From DRPN01 sp964599235 (GTDB lineage Bacteria > Bacteroidota > Bacteroidia > Bacteroidales > VadinHA17), in NCBI GenBank assembly GCA_964599235.1, contig CAZRDX010000052.1, positions 1 to 64,000 of the forward strand: a stretch of DNA of 64,000 nucleotides, given 5' to 3'. The notes beneath the pieces were generated by a model. The model saw only the letters and a list, made by a program, of their open reading frames with translations, was not told the DNA's origin and did no database searches. Positions 53,790 through 61,124 of the stretch are shown in pieces. Position numbers and translations under genes: made by a program. Position 1 is the stretch's first letter; each line of letters begins with the position of its first letter.

Positions 53790-55565
53790 ATGAAAAAAGT
53801 CCTGAAGATCACCCTCATCCTCCTGGCGGCATTGATGGTGCTTGCATATTTTTATGTGGTCCTTCCGGTATGGGGCATACCTTTCAATGCGAAAAGGCAC
53901 GGGCCGCCGCCGCTGACGCCGGCCTGGGCGCTGGAGTGCTGGCTGTGGGAAGATGATGAGAACACGGCCGCCCGTGTGGACGAGCTGCTCAGCGGCTACC
54001 GTGCCCACGACATCCCGGTACGCACCATCCTCATCGACAGTCCCTGGAGCATGCGTTACAACGACTACACGGTCGACACACTACGCTATCCTCATCCCCG
54101 ACGGTGGTTCCTGGCCTTGCAGGACAGCGGCTACCGGGTGGTACTGTGGACCACCTCCATGGTGAACAGCTACTCGAAAGACACACGGATAAAGGATTCC
54201 CGCGACTGGTACGGGATGGCCCGCGACAGCGACTATCTTTGCGGTAACGGCTATCAGTTCAAATGGTGGAAAGGACGCGGCGGCTTCATCGACTACACCA
54301 ACCCCGCCGCCATGCGCTGGTGGCACGGCATGCAGCAGCAGGTCTTCGACCTCGGCATCGACGGGTGGAAACTCGACGGCACCGCCACCAACTTCTCCTC
54401 CCGCCTCGGCCCCCTGCTCCTCTTCTATCAGACCACTTTCAAGGGATGGATGACCACCCGCCAGTACATGGACCATTACTACCGTGACGAATATTCTTAC
54501 GGTCTGCAGCAGAACCCTTCGTTCGTGACCCTCTCGCGGGCGATGGACCGTCTGTACCATCCTGAGGGCTTTGCGCCGGTCGACGCCTCGCCGGTGAACT
54601 GGGTGGGCGACCAGGAACATTACTGGGAGTCGGAGGAACAACCGGATGAAAAATACCGGGGCACGGAAGGCGATCTGGCCTTCCGTGGCGTGCAGGGCTT
54701 TGAGTCGGCCATCCGCAGCATCCTGCGCTCTGCCCGCCGGGGATACAACATCGTCGGGTCGGACGTGGCGGGTTTTTCCGGCAAACACATCCCTCCCCGC
54801 CTCTACATCCGCTGGGCCCAGTTCTCCGCTTTCTGCGGCCTTTTCCTCAACGGAGGACACGGGGAGAGGGCTTTGTGGAAGAGAAGCGAACAGGAGCTGG
54901 AGATCATCCGGGAGTATTCGTGGCTGCATACCGAGCTGGTCCCCTACATGTACCATTATGTGGTAACGGCCCACCAAGGGGGACGCCGCCTGATGCAGCC
55001 GGTACGCGGAGATTACCAGTATCTTTTCGGTGAGTCGTTGCTGGCAGCACCCATCTACCGCGACCGGCCGGAGCGGGAGGTGCGTCTTCCCGCCGGCACC
55101 TGGCGCTACTGGTTCGACGACCGCAAGCTGCTCCGGGGACCGCAGACCTTCACCCGTTCCTATCCGCTTGACGAGTATCCCCTGTACGTCCGCGAGGGCG
55201 CCATCATCCCCGTAAAAGTATCCCGTCCTTACACCGGTCTGGGCGACACCGCCTCGAAGGGATACCTCACCTTCCTTGTCTGGCCCGCCGAGGAAGGCCG
55301 CTTCGAGGTGTACCGCGAACACGACAGCAGCACCATCCTCAGCTACCACCGGGATGAAAGGGGGCTCTCGCTCGTCCTCAGCGGAAAGAAAACACCACAC
55401 ATCCTCCGGATACATCTGGAGACACCCCCTGCCGGCATCCTGTTCGACGGCAGCCCGCTGCCTGACTCGCTCCGGCAATACGACAGCATCGGAAAAAAGC
55501 TCATCCTCCGCAACAGGACCTGGCAAAAGGGAGAATATTTGATATCTTTGAGAAGACAACCCTGA
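53790..55565 (+). CDS. Compact GH31-family glycosidase
   Basis: 591 aa. An N-terminal membrane segment (about 4-24) anchors it. The (beta/alpha)8 barrel begins almost at once with PAWALECWLWEDDEN, lacking the ~200-residue N-terminal sandwich found in most GH31 enzymes, including the one at 29771. The nucleophile is Asp196 in IDGWKLDG and the acid/base Asp325 in GSDVAGF. The C-terminal sandwiches are recognised by RLPAGTWRYWFDD and DEYPLYVREGAIIPV. The substrate is an alpha-linked sugar, not further predictable. It is unrelated in detail to the PA14-carrying GH31 upstream. Confidence 0.88.
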   Translation: MKKVLKITLILLAALMVLAYFYVVLPVWGIPFNAKRHGPPPLTPAWALECWLWEDDENTAARVDELLSGYRAHDIPVRTILIDSPWSMRYNDYTVDTLRYPHPRRWFLALQDSGYRVVLWTTSMVNSYSKDTRIKDSRDWYGMARDSDYLCGNGYQFKWWKGRGGFIDYTNPAAMRWWHGMQQQVFDLGIDGWKLDGTATNFSSRLGPLLLFYQTTFKGWMTTRQYMDHYYRDEYSYGLQQNPSFVTLSRAMDRLYHPEGFAPVDASPVNWVGDQEHYWESEEQPDEKYRGTEGDLAFRGVQGFESAIRSILRSARRGYNIVGSDVAGFSGKHIPPRLYIRWAQFSAFCGLFLNGGHGERALWKRSEQELEIIREYSWLHTELVPYMYHYVVTAHQGGRRLMQPVRGDYQYLFGESLLAAPIYRDRPEREVRLPAGTWRYWFDDRKLLRGPQTFTRSYPLDEYPLYVREGAIIPVKVSRPYTGLGDTASKGYLTFLVWPAEEGRFEVYREHDSSTILSYHRDERGLSLVLSGKKTPHILRIHLETPPAGILFDGSPLPDSLRQYDSIGKKLILRNRTWQKGEYLISLRRQP

Positions 55566-55577
55566 AAGCCCGTTGCA

Positions 55578-56603
55578 ATGAAAAGGATCATCACCCTCAT
55601 CACCGCATCGCTGCTCCTGTTGCCGGCGACAATTCTGTTCACCTCCTGCAGTCAGCGAAGGTCTTCTGAGGACAGAGGCAAGAGTTCACAACCCGCTCCT
55701 GTCACGCAGGCAGAACGTCTGGGATTTCCGGCGGGCAGCAAGGTGTTGATCCTGCATGCCGACGATGCTGGCATGTGCGAGGAGGCCAACGAGGCTGTCC
55801 GGTACCTTCTGGAACACGGTCTCATCCAGTCGACATCGGTGATGGCTCCCTGTCCGGCGGCCGACAGCATGCTGCTTTGGGCCAGGGCCCACCCCGACAT
55901 GGATGTGGGCATGCATCTGACCCTCACGAGCGAATGGCAAAGCTGGCGATGGGGACCGGTGAGCGATCCCGCGACCGTCCCCGGCCTTGTTGATCCCGAC
56001 GGCATGCTGTGGCACGAGGTGCCCCAGGTGGTGGCCCACGCCACTCCCGACGAGGTGGAACGTGAGATACGTGCCCAGATCGACAAAGCCATCGCCCTGG
56101 GCCACCGTCCCACCCACCTCGACACCCACATGGGCACCCTCTATGCCTCCCCCGCCTTCGCCGAACGCTTCCTCAAGGTGGCAAAAGAATACCATATCCC
56201 CGCCAATGCCATCGACCTCTCCGATACGGCCGTGGCCCGTCAGTTCAGGGATGCGGGCTACCCCATCGACGACCGGATGATCGGCCTGCTGGAACATTAC
56301 GACCTGCCCAAACTCGATTTCTTCACCAGCGCCCCCAAGGGCGAGACCTACAAAGACAAAAAGGAAAAGTTCAAGGCTCTCGTTCGCTCTCTCAGACCGG
56401 GTCTTACCGAGATCATTTTCCACCCTGCCGTGGAAAGCGACCATCTGAAAGAGATCACCAACTCCTGGCAACAAAGGGTCTGGGAATACAGAATGTTCAC
56501 CGACCCCGAGATGATACGGTTCTTCCGGGAAGAAAGCATTGTCTTCACCAACTGGATCGAGATCATGCAACGATTTGAGGATCAGAAGAGTAAAAAACAA
56601 TAA
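55578..56603 (+). CDS. ChbG/YdjC-like carbohydrate deacetylase
   Basis: 341 aa. The leader MKRIITLITASLLLLPATIL...SC is a lipoprotein signal. The ChbG fold (a variant deformed TIM barrel related to polysaccharide deacetylases) is shown by LILHADDAGMCEEANEAV with the metal-binding Asp pair, DVGMHLTLTSEW with the metal His and THLDTHMG with the second. E. coli ChbG removes the N-acetyl group from chito-oligosaccharides. Here an exported homolog could deacetylate an amino sugar in the glycan, which would fit the NagB gene in the long train. It ends 96 bp before the DUF2141 gene. Confidence 0.9.
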   Translation: MKRIITLITASLLLLPATILFTSCSQRRSSEDRGKSSQPAPVTQAERLGFPAGSKVLILHADDAGMCEEANEAVRYLLEHGLIQSTSVMAPCPAADSMLLWARAHPDMDVGMHLTLTSEWQSWRWGPVSDPATVPGLVDPDGMLWHEVPQVVAHATPDEVEREIRAQIDKAIALGHRPTHLDTHMGTLYASPAFAERFLKVAKEYHIPANAIDLSDTAVARQFRDAGYPIDDRMIGLLEHYDLPKLDFFTSAPKGETYKDKKEKFKALVRSLRPGLTEIIFHPAVESDHLKEITNSWQQRVWEYRMFTDPEMIRFFREESIVFTNWIEIMQRFEDQKSKKQ

Positions 56604-56636
56604 CTACGTATTCTCCTACGTAGCAACCTACGTAGG
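56604..56636 (+). repeat. Three TACGTA-centred palindromes forming a hairpin
   Basis: CTACGTA (56604-56610), CCTACGTAG (56615-56623) and CCTACGTAGG (56627-56636) follow the ChbG stop. The second and third can pair as a 9-bp stem with loop CAAC. No T tract follows, so it is not a classical terminator. It may be an operator, an RNA-stability element or a binding site for a dimeric protein. Confidence 0.75.
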
Positions 56637-56699
56637 GGGCCTCAAATAACGCAACAACGATCTGTATCACTGTAAGTTATAAAAACTTTCACCGAAAGG

Positions 56700-57194
56700 A
56701 TGGACAGGAGGTTCAGGGCAAGGTCGTATTCCGGGAGAGAGAGGGAGAAGGCCCAAAGGGGTCCCCGGCATCTTCCGTTTGTCCTCCTCATCCTGCTGGC
56801 CATGATCATCCTCTCTTCCCGGAGGGGCGAAGGAGTCGATCTCACCGTACGCATCACCGGCATCCGGGAAGTCAAGGGTCAGATGCAGCTTGGGCTGTAC
56901 AACCGAGCGGAGGTTTTTCCGAAAGAAGGGAAGCAGTACCGTCTGGTGGAACGGCCCGTAACGGGCAAGGTGTTCATTTACACTTTCGAACAGCTTCCGG
57001 CGGGTGACTATGCGTTGGCGGTCTTCCAGGATCTTGACCGGGACGGGCTGATTGACAAGAACATGCTGGGTATCCCCACCGAGCCGTACGGTTTTTCCAA
57101 CAATGTCCGTCCGCGTCTCTCGGCGCCTGCTTTTTCGCGGGCGCGCATCCGTCTGAACAGCGACACTACCATCGTGATCTCGCTCATTCACTGA
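56700..57194 (+). CDS. DUF2141 secreted protein
   Basis: 164 aa. A basic leader (MDRRFRARSYSGREREKA) precedes one hydrophobic segment (about 26-39), so it is anchored or exported. The remainder is DUF2141: VDLTVRITGIREVKGQMQLGLY, FEQLPAGDYALAVFQDLDRDG and GIPTEPYGFSNN. The domain is a small immunoglobulin-like beta-sandwich of unknown role, widespread in Bacteroidota. Its stop lies 4 bp from that of the opposing transporter gene at 57199, with no terminator between. Membership in the upstream group is uncertain because of the 96-bp gap containing the TACGTA hairpin. Confidence 0.85.
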   Translation: MDRRFRARSYSGREREKAQRGPRHLPFVLLILLAMIILSSRRGEGVDLTVRITGIREVKGQMQLGLYNRAEVFPKEGKQYRLVERPVTGKVFIYTFEQLPAGDYALAVFQDLDRDGLIDKNMLGIPTEPYGFSNNVRPRLSAPAFSRARIRLNSDTTIVISLIH

Positions 57195-57198
57195 TCTC

Positions 57199-58722
57199 TC
57201 ATCTGGCCCAGGCGGGGAGGGCCATGCCGTGGAGATGCAAGGCTCCCCATCCCAGCAGGTGGATATAAAAGTAGATGGTGAGCACGCCGGCCATGTTGAG
57301 CCAGAAACCGGTACGTATCATCGTACGGATCGGTATCCTTCCGCTCCCGAAGACGATGGCATTGGGCGGTGTGGCCGTCGGCAGCATGAAAGCCAGCGAG
57401 GCTGCCATCGTCACCGGCACCATGACCATCAGCGGGTTCATGCCGATGCTCACGGCCAGACCGGCAAAGACCGGCAGCAGCATCTGGGTGGATGCCGTGT
57501 TGGAGGTAAGCTCCGTAAGGAACGACATCATCGTGATGATCGTCAGCAGGATCACCACCTGTCCGAAAGCACCCATGAAACGCAGCGACTCACCGAACCA
57601 TACGGAGAGGCCGGAGACCTCGAACCCTTTGGCCAGGGCAAAACCTCCGCCGAACAGAAGGATCATGTTCCACGGCAGACGGTTGGCCGTGCTCCAGTCG
57701 AGGATCCTGTCGCCGGGACGGCTGCGCGAAGGGATGAGGAAAAGCAGCACTGCCACAGCCACCGCCACGGTGCCATCATGGATGTACTCGGGATGACCGA
57801 ACCAGGCGGCCCATCCCCGGATACGGAACCCTCCGAAGTCGATCCCCGCCCTGGTGATCCACAGCAGAGCCAGCACCAGGAAGAGGATACCCACCATCTT
57901 CTCTTCGTAGGTGCCGCGTCCCAGCTTACCGTATTCCGTACGGAACGTACTGAGCTCCACCCTCTCCCACCGCTGCCTGGGACGATACATGAAATACAGC
58001 AATGACCAGGCGATGACCAGCATGGTCAGGCTCACCGGCAGTCCCAGGATCATCCATTCGGAAAAAGTGATCTCCGGCGCCTCGGGGAAAAGGATGCTGA
58101 GCTGTTTGACCAGCACGAGATTGGGCGGTGTACCCACCAGGGTGGCCATTCCCCCGATCGAGGCGGCATAGGCAATGCCCAGGAACACAGCGATCGAATA
58201 GCGGTCGATCTCGGACTTACCCACCGTCTCCTCCAGTTCCAGCACGATGGAGAGGGCGATGGGCAGCATCATCATCGCCGTGGCGGTGTTGGAGATCCAC
58301 ATCGAGAGGAAGGCCGTGGCCACCATGAAGCCCATCAGCATCCGGCCCGGCCCTACCCCCACCACCAGCAGAATCCTCAGGGCAATGCGTTTATGGAGGT
58401 TCCATTTTTCCATGGCCAGGGCCATCATGAAACCGCCCAGGAAAAGGAAAATGATGTCGTTGAAGTAGGTCCCCGCCACCACCTTGGCATTCAGGATACC
58501 CATCAGCGGGAAAAGCACGACGGGCAGCAGGGCCGTGACGGCCAGCGGCACCGCCTCGGTGACCCACCACACTGCCATCAGTGCCGCAATGGCCAGCATG
58601 CGCGTCACCTCCGGATGCCCGGGCTTAAGGTCCAGGAACGACCAGATCAACACATAGGACAACAACCCAAGAAAAATCCCCCACAGGGAAACATCACGGG
58701 ACAAACCCTTCACACGTACCAT
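57199..58722 (-). CDS. Divalent anion:sodium symporter (DASS/SLC13 family)
   Basis: 507 aa inner-membrane protein with about 12 helices. The two inverted SNT signatures that bind sodium and carboxylate in this family are present: WISNTATAMMMLPIA in the first half and LTSNTASTQMLLPVF in the second. The elevator-type layout is intact, with GTPPNLVLVK and TATPPNAIVFGSGRI near the substrate hairpins. Members carry C4-dicarboxylates, citrate or sulfate; the two SNT motifs favour dicarboxylates such as succinate or fumarate. It is transcribed alone and away from the hydrogenase genes. Confidence 0.92.
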   Translation of the reverse strand: MVRVKGLSRDVSLWGIFLGLLSYVLIWSFLDLKPGHPEVTRMLAIAALMAVWWVTEAVPLAVTALLPVVLFPLMGILNAKVVAGTYFNDIIFLFLGGFMMALAMEKWNLHKRIALRILLVVGVGPGRMLMGFMVATAFLSMWISNTATAMMMLPIALSIVLELEETVGKSEIDRYSIAVFLGIAYAASIGGMATLVGTPPNLVLVKQLSILFPEAPEITFSEWMILGLPVSLTMLVIAWSLLYFMYRPRQRWERVELSTFRTEYGKLGRGTYEEKMVGILFLVLALLWITRAGIDFGGFRIRGWAAWFGHPEYIHDGTVAVAVAVLLFLIPSRSRPGDRILDWSTANRLPWNMILLFGGGFALAKGFEVSGLSVWFGESLRFMGAFGQVVILLTIITMMSFLTELTSNTASTQMLLPVFAGLAVSIGMNPLMVMVPVTMAASLAFMLPTATPPNAIVFGSGRIPIRTMIRTGFWLNMAGVLTIYFYIHLLGWGALHLHGMALPAWAR

Positions 58723-58843
58723 GGATCACCTCCTTCCGGTTGAGCGTTTTGTGATCCTAAAATTATCGAAAATTCTCTCCTTTTGATCACAGGATTTTCT
58801 TATTTCAGGGAAGGAGAGTATATTTCGTTCATTATTTCCTATT

Positions 58844-59329
58844 ATGTCATCCTCACGAACAAGGAAGAGGAGGGTACTGATCCTGGGCATCGGCAATTAC
58901 CTGATGGGTGATGAAGGGGTGGGGATCCATGCGGTCCGTTATCTGGAAGAGCACAACTGGCAGGAAAAGGCAGATATCCTGGACGGAGGTACGGGAGGAT
59001 TACCGTTGCTCTCGTTGTTCAGCCGTTATGAGCGGGTCATCCTTATCGATGCCACGGCCGACGGTTCAACGCCCGGCACGGTAAAGGTACGCCGGCCCCG
59101 TTTTGCCGCCGACTACCCTCCTTCCCTCGGTGCCCATGATCTGGGCCTGAAAGACCTGGTCGAAGCGGCCACCCTGTTGGACGAGCTCCCGCTCATCGAC
59201 TTGGTGACCATCAGCATCCGACCGGAGGACCGGCTCTCCACCCGACTCTCCGAAGCGGTGCAAAAAGCCCTCCCCGTCGCAGAGAAAAAAGTGAGTGAAC
59301 TGCTCAGGGATAAAGAATCCCAAAGGTGA
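58844..59329 (+). CDS. [NiFe] hydrogenase maturation endopeptidase (HyaD/HybD type)
   Basis: 161 aa cytoplasmic protease. The N-terminus LILGIGNYLMGDEGVGIHAVRYLEE contains the conserved nickel-sensing Glu of GDEGVG. Further motifs are DGGTGGLPLLSLF and a central IDATADGSTPGTV with the second metal ligand, and AHDLGLKDL with the conserved His. It cuts the C-terminal peptide off the large subunit after nickel insertion; the gene at 62243 encodes a large subunit that still has this peptide. It is the first of a plus-strand hydrogenase locus. A TATATTTC box at 58819-58826 could be its -7 element. Confidence 0.93.
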   Translation: MSSSRTRKRRVLILGIGNYLMGDEGVGIHAVRYLEEHNWQEKADILDGGTGGLPLLSLFSRYERVILIDATADGSTPGTVKVRRPRFAADYPPSLGAHDLGLKDLVEAATLLDELPLIDLVTISIRPEDRLSTRLSEAVQKALPVAEKKVSELLRDKESQR

Positions 59330-59338
59330 CCCTCCTCA

Positions 59339-59369
59339 TTGGATACTTTTCGGTTTTTTGTTACTTTTA
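59339..59369 (+). promoter_or_regulatory. Candidate Bacteroidota-type promoter for hypC
   Basis: TTG (59339-59341), a 20-bp spacer, then TACTTTTA (59362-59369) fits the -33 TTG / -7 TAnnTTTG pattern with one mismatch. The predicted start near 59376 lies 18 bp before the hypC ATG at 59394, in the AT-rich gap after the protease gene. Confidence 0.5.
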
Positions 59370-59393
59370 GTACGAACAAAAAATTTTCAGAAC

Positions 59394-59651
59394 ATGTGTC
59401 TGGCCGTACCTGGTAAGATCATCTCCATTGACGACAGCGATCCGGAGATGAAGATGGCGAAGGTCGATTTTGACGGAATGGTAACCGACATCTGTATCCA
59501 GTGGCTTCCTGAGAAGGTGAAGGTGGGGGATTATGTGCTTGCGCATGTGGGCATGGCGCTGAACAGGATCGATGAGGAGGAGGCGTTGCAGACGCTGGAG
59601 GCGTTGCGACAGATGGGTGAGCCGGATGAAGGTACGGTCCCGCCCTCGTAA
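59394..59651 (+). CDS. hypC: HypC hydrogenase maturation chaperone
   Basis: 85 aa from ATG 59394. This start gives the mandatory N-terminus MCLAVPGKI, in which Cys2 carries the Fe(CN)2CO intermediate with HypD and then hands it to the large-subunit precursor. The OB-fold body continues with AKVDFDGMVTDICIQWLP and KVGDYVLAHVGMAL, both family hallmarks. In-frame codons upstream would bury Cys2 and are rejected. No hypA, hypB, hypD, hypE or hypF is in the window, so these must lie elsewhere or past the right edge. Confidence 0.96.
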   Translation: MCLAVPGKIISIDDSDPEMKMAKVDFDGMVTDICIQWLPEKVKVGDYVLAHVGMALNRIDEEEALQTLEALRQMGEPDEGTVPPS

Positions 59652-59688
59652 GTGCCGGTGCTGCGGCGCCGGCCAGCATATTTCCGCG

Positions 59689-60711
59689 ATGTCGCCGCAG
59701 AGATCCATACACATCATCACCCGCAACGAAGCGATGCGGACCTTGCTCACCCGTCTCGACAGGGTGGTGGACAGCCCCACCACGATCCTGCTGATCGGAG
59801 AGACGGGCGTGGGCAAAGAGATCCTGGCCGAATACATCCACCGCAGCAGCAACCGGGCCGATCGGCCCTTCATCAAGATCAGCCTCTCCGCCGTACCCTC
59901 CGAACTGCTGGCCAGCGAACTGTTCGGCTACGAACGGGGAGCTTTCACCGGCGCCCGTGAGAGCAGAAAAGGCCTTTTCGAGATGGCCCATACCGGCACT
60001 ATCTTTCTCGATGATATCGATGATGTACCGGTGGAAATGCAGGTCAAGCTGCTGCGCTTCCTGGAGAACCGGGAGTTAAGGCGGGTGGGAGGCAGCCGCT
60101 CCATTCCCGTGGATGTACGCATTATCTCGGCCTCCAAAGTGCCCCTGGAAGAGATCGTACGGCAACGGAACTTCCGGGAAGATCTTTTTTACCGGCTCAA
60201 TGTCCTGCCTTTCCATATCCCGCCGTTGCGTGAACGACGCGACGACATCCCGCTGCTGACCGACTATTTTGTCAGGCATTACGGTGGCGGGAAGGAGGTT
60301 CGTTTCACTCCGGAGGCCATGTCGGCGATGATGGCCTACCACTGGCCGGGCAACGTACGGGAACTGCGCAACGTGGTACAACGGGTCCTGGCTTTCGCCG
60401 ACGAGACCGTCCGCCGTTCCGACCTCCCCCCCGAAGTGCTGCGATACTCCGCCGTGGAACAGATAATCGAGGCCTGTCGCACCTGCTTCCTGGTGAAAGG
60501 GATGAAACTCACCGACATCGTTTCTTGCGTGGAGAGCAACCTGCTCCGGGAGGCTTTGCGAAAAAGCGGCGGCAACCAGTCGGAAGCTGCCCGTCTCCTT
60601 CAGCTGAGCCTCTCCACCTTCCGCGACAAAATGGCCAAATATGCCCATCACACCCCGAAATGTCCTCCTCCGAAGGCCAACCCCAAAAAAACGGGTCACG
60701 GAACCTCGTAA
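59689..60711 (+). CDS. Sigma-54-dependent transcriptional activator without receiver domain
   Basis: 340 aa from ATG 59689. An in-frame ATG at 59626 would overlap hypC and add a Cys-rich stretch (KCRCCGAG), judged less likely. The AAA+ domain has Walker A GETGVGKE (37-44) and the sigma-54-contacting GAFTGA loop (84-89). Walker B reads IFLDDID (Asp108-Asp109) where most family members have DE. The C-terminus has a Fis-type helix-turn-helix (NQSEAARLLQLSLSTFRDKM). No receiver, GAF or PAS domain is present, so control must be by a partner protein or by level. A sigma-54 promoter candidate at 60842 lies directly downstream. Confidence 0.92.
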   Translation: MSPQRSIHIITRNEAMRTLLTRLDRVVDSPTTILLIGETGVGKEILAEYIHRSSNRADRPFIKISLSAVPSELLASELFGYERGAFTGARESRKGLFEMAHTGTIFLDDIDDVPVEMQVKLLRFLENRELRRVGGSRSIPVDVRIISASKVPLEEIVRQRNFREDLFYRLNVLPFHIPPLRERRDDIPLLTDYFVRHYGGGKEVRFTPEAMSAMMAYHWPGNVRELRNVVQRVLAFADETVRRSDLPPEVLRYSAVEQIIEACRTCFLVKGMKLTDIVSCVESNLLREALRKSGGNQSEAARLLQLSLSTFRDKMAKYAHHTPKCPPPKANPKKTGHGTS

Positions 60712-60841
60712 GTTTTCCTGCGGCTGTCCGCAGATCGCTCATCCTTTTCCCATCTGTCTCCGCACCCGCAAAAAATCCCAACAACTCACAACCCTCTGTA
60801 TATCTGAACCGTACAAATTCTCCCCCCACTCCTGCAGCTCG

Positions 60842-60856
60842 TGGCACAACCCTTGA
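60842..60856 (+). promoter_or_regulatory. Sigma-54 promoter candidate for the hydrogenase structural genes
   Basis: TGGCAC-AACCC-TTGA (60842-60856) matches the sigma-54 consensus TGGCAC-N5-TTGC with exact spacing and one mismatch (A for the C of the -12 box). It lies 130 bp after the activator stop and would start transcription near 60868, upstream of the small protein gene (60889) and the hydrogenase subunits. Confidence 0.65.
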
Positions 60857-60888
60857 CCTAAGGCAAGGAGGGAGCAATAAGAAATGTT

Positions 60889-61107
60889 GTGGACTCCCAC
60901 GAATTCATATGGCCGGGGGAGGTGGTGGGACTGATGGTCCACGAGCGGGCCTGTCATTTGAGGGTCCATCTGCCGGACCGTCTGATGGATGTATGTATCA
61001 GCGGGGAGGAGGTGTTCCGTCTGGGCGACCGTGTGATCATCGAAGGACATCTCGTGGTGGGTACGGTCCGGAAAACCACCACCCTGTATGACGAGGAAGA
61101 TCAGTAA
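60889..61107 (+). CDS. Small hypothetical protein in the hydrogenase operon
   Basis: 72 aa. The start is GTG 60889; no ATG is available in this frame until an internal one at codon 16. An AAGGAGGGA sequence lies 16-24 bp upstream. The sequence alternates short beta-strand-like segments (EFIWPGEVVGLMV, HLRVHLPDRLMDVCI, VFRLGDRVIIEGHLVVGTV), suggesting a small beta-barrel such as an OB-fold. It resembles HypC/HypC-like proteins in shape only: the MCL..P start is missing and its single Cys pair (Cys21 and Cys36) is internal. It ends 17 bp before the small-subunit gene. Possible chaperone or regulator of the hydrogenase. Confidence 0.55.
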   Translation: MDSHEFIWPGEVVGLMVHERACHLRVHLPDRLMDVCISGEEVFRLGDRVIIEGHLVVGTVRKTTTLYDEEDQ

Positions 61108-61124
61108 TCCCAAATACCAGCATC

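Noticed and set aside
59626..59688. Upstream start for the sigma-54 activator including a KCRCCGAG cysteine cluster as a metal sensor
   Set aside because: It would overlap hypC, and the next ATG (59689) gives the usual start of this family. The Cys-rich stretch is more likely a frame coincidence.
60718..60733. Hairpin CTGCGG-CTGT-CCGCAG after the sigma-54 activator gene as a terminator
   Set aside because: Only 6 bp and no T tract follows directly; insufficient for an intrinsic terminator.
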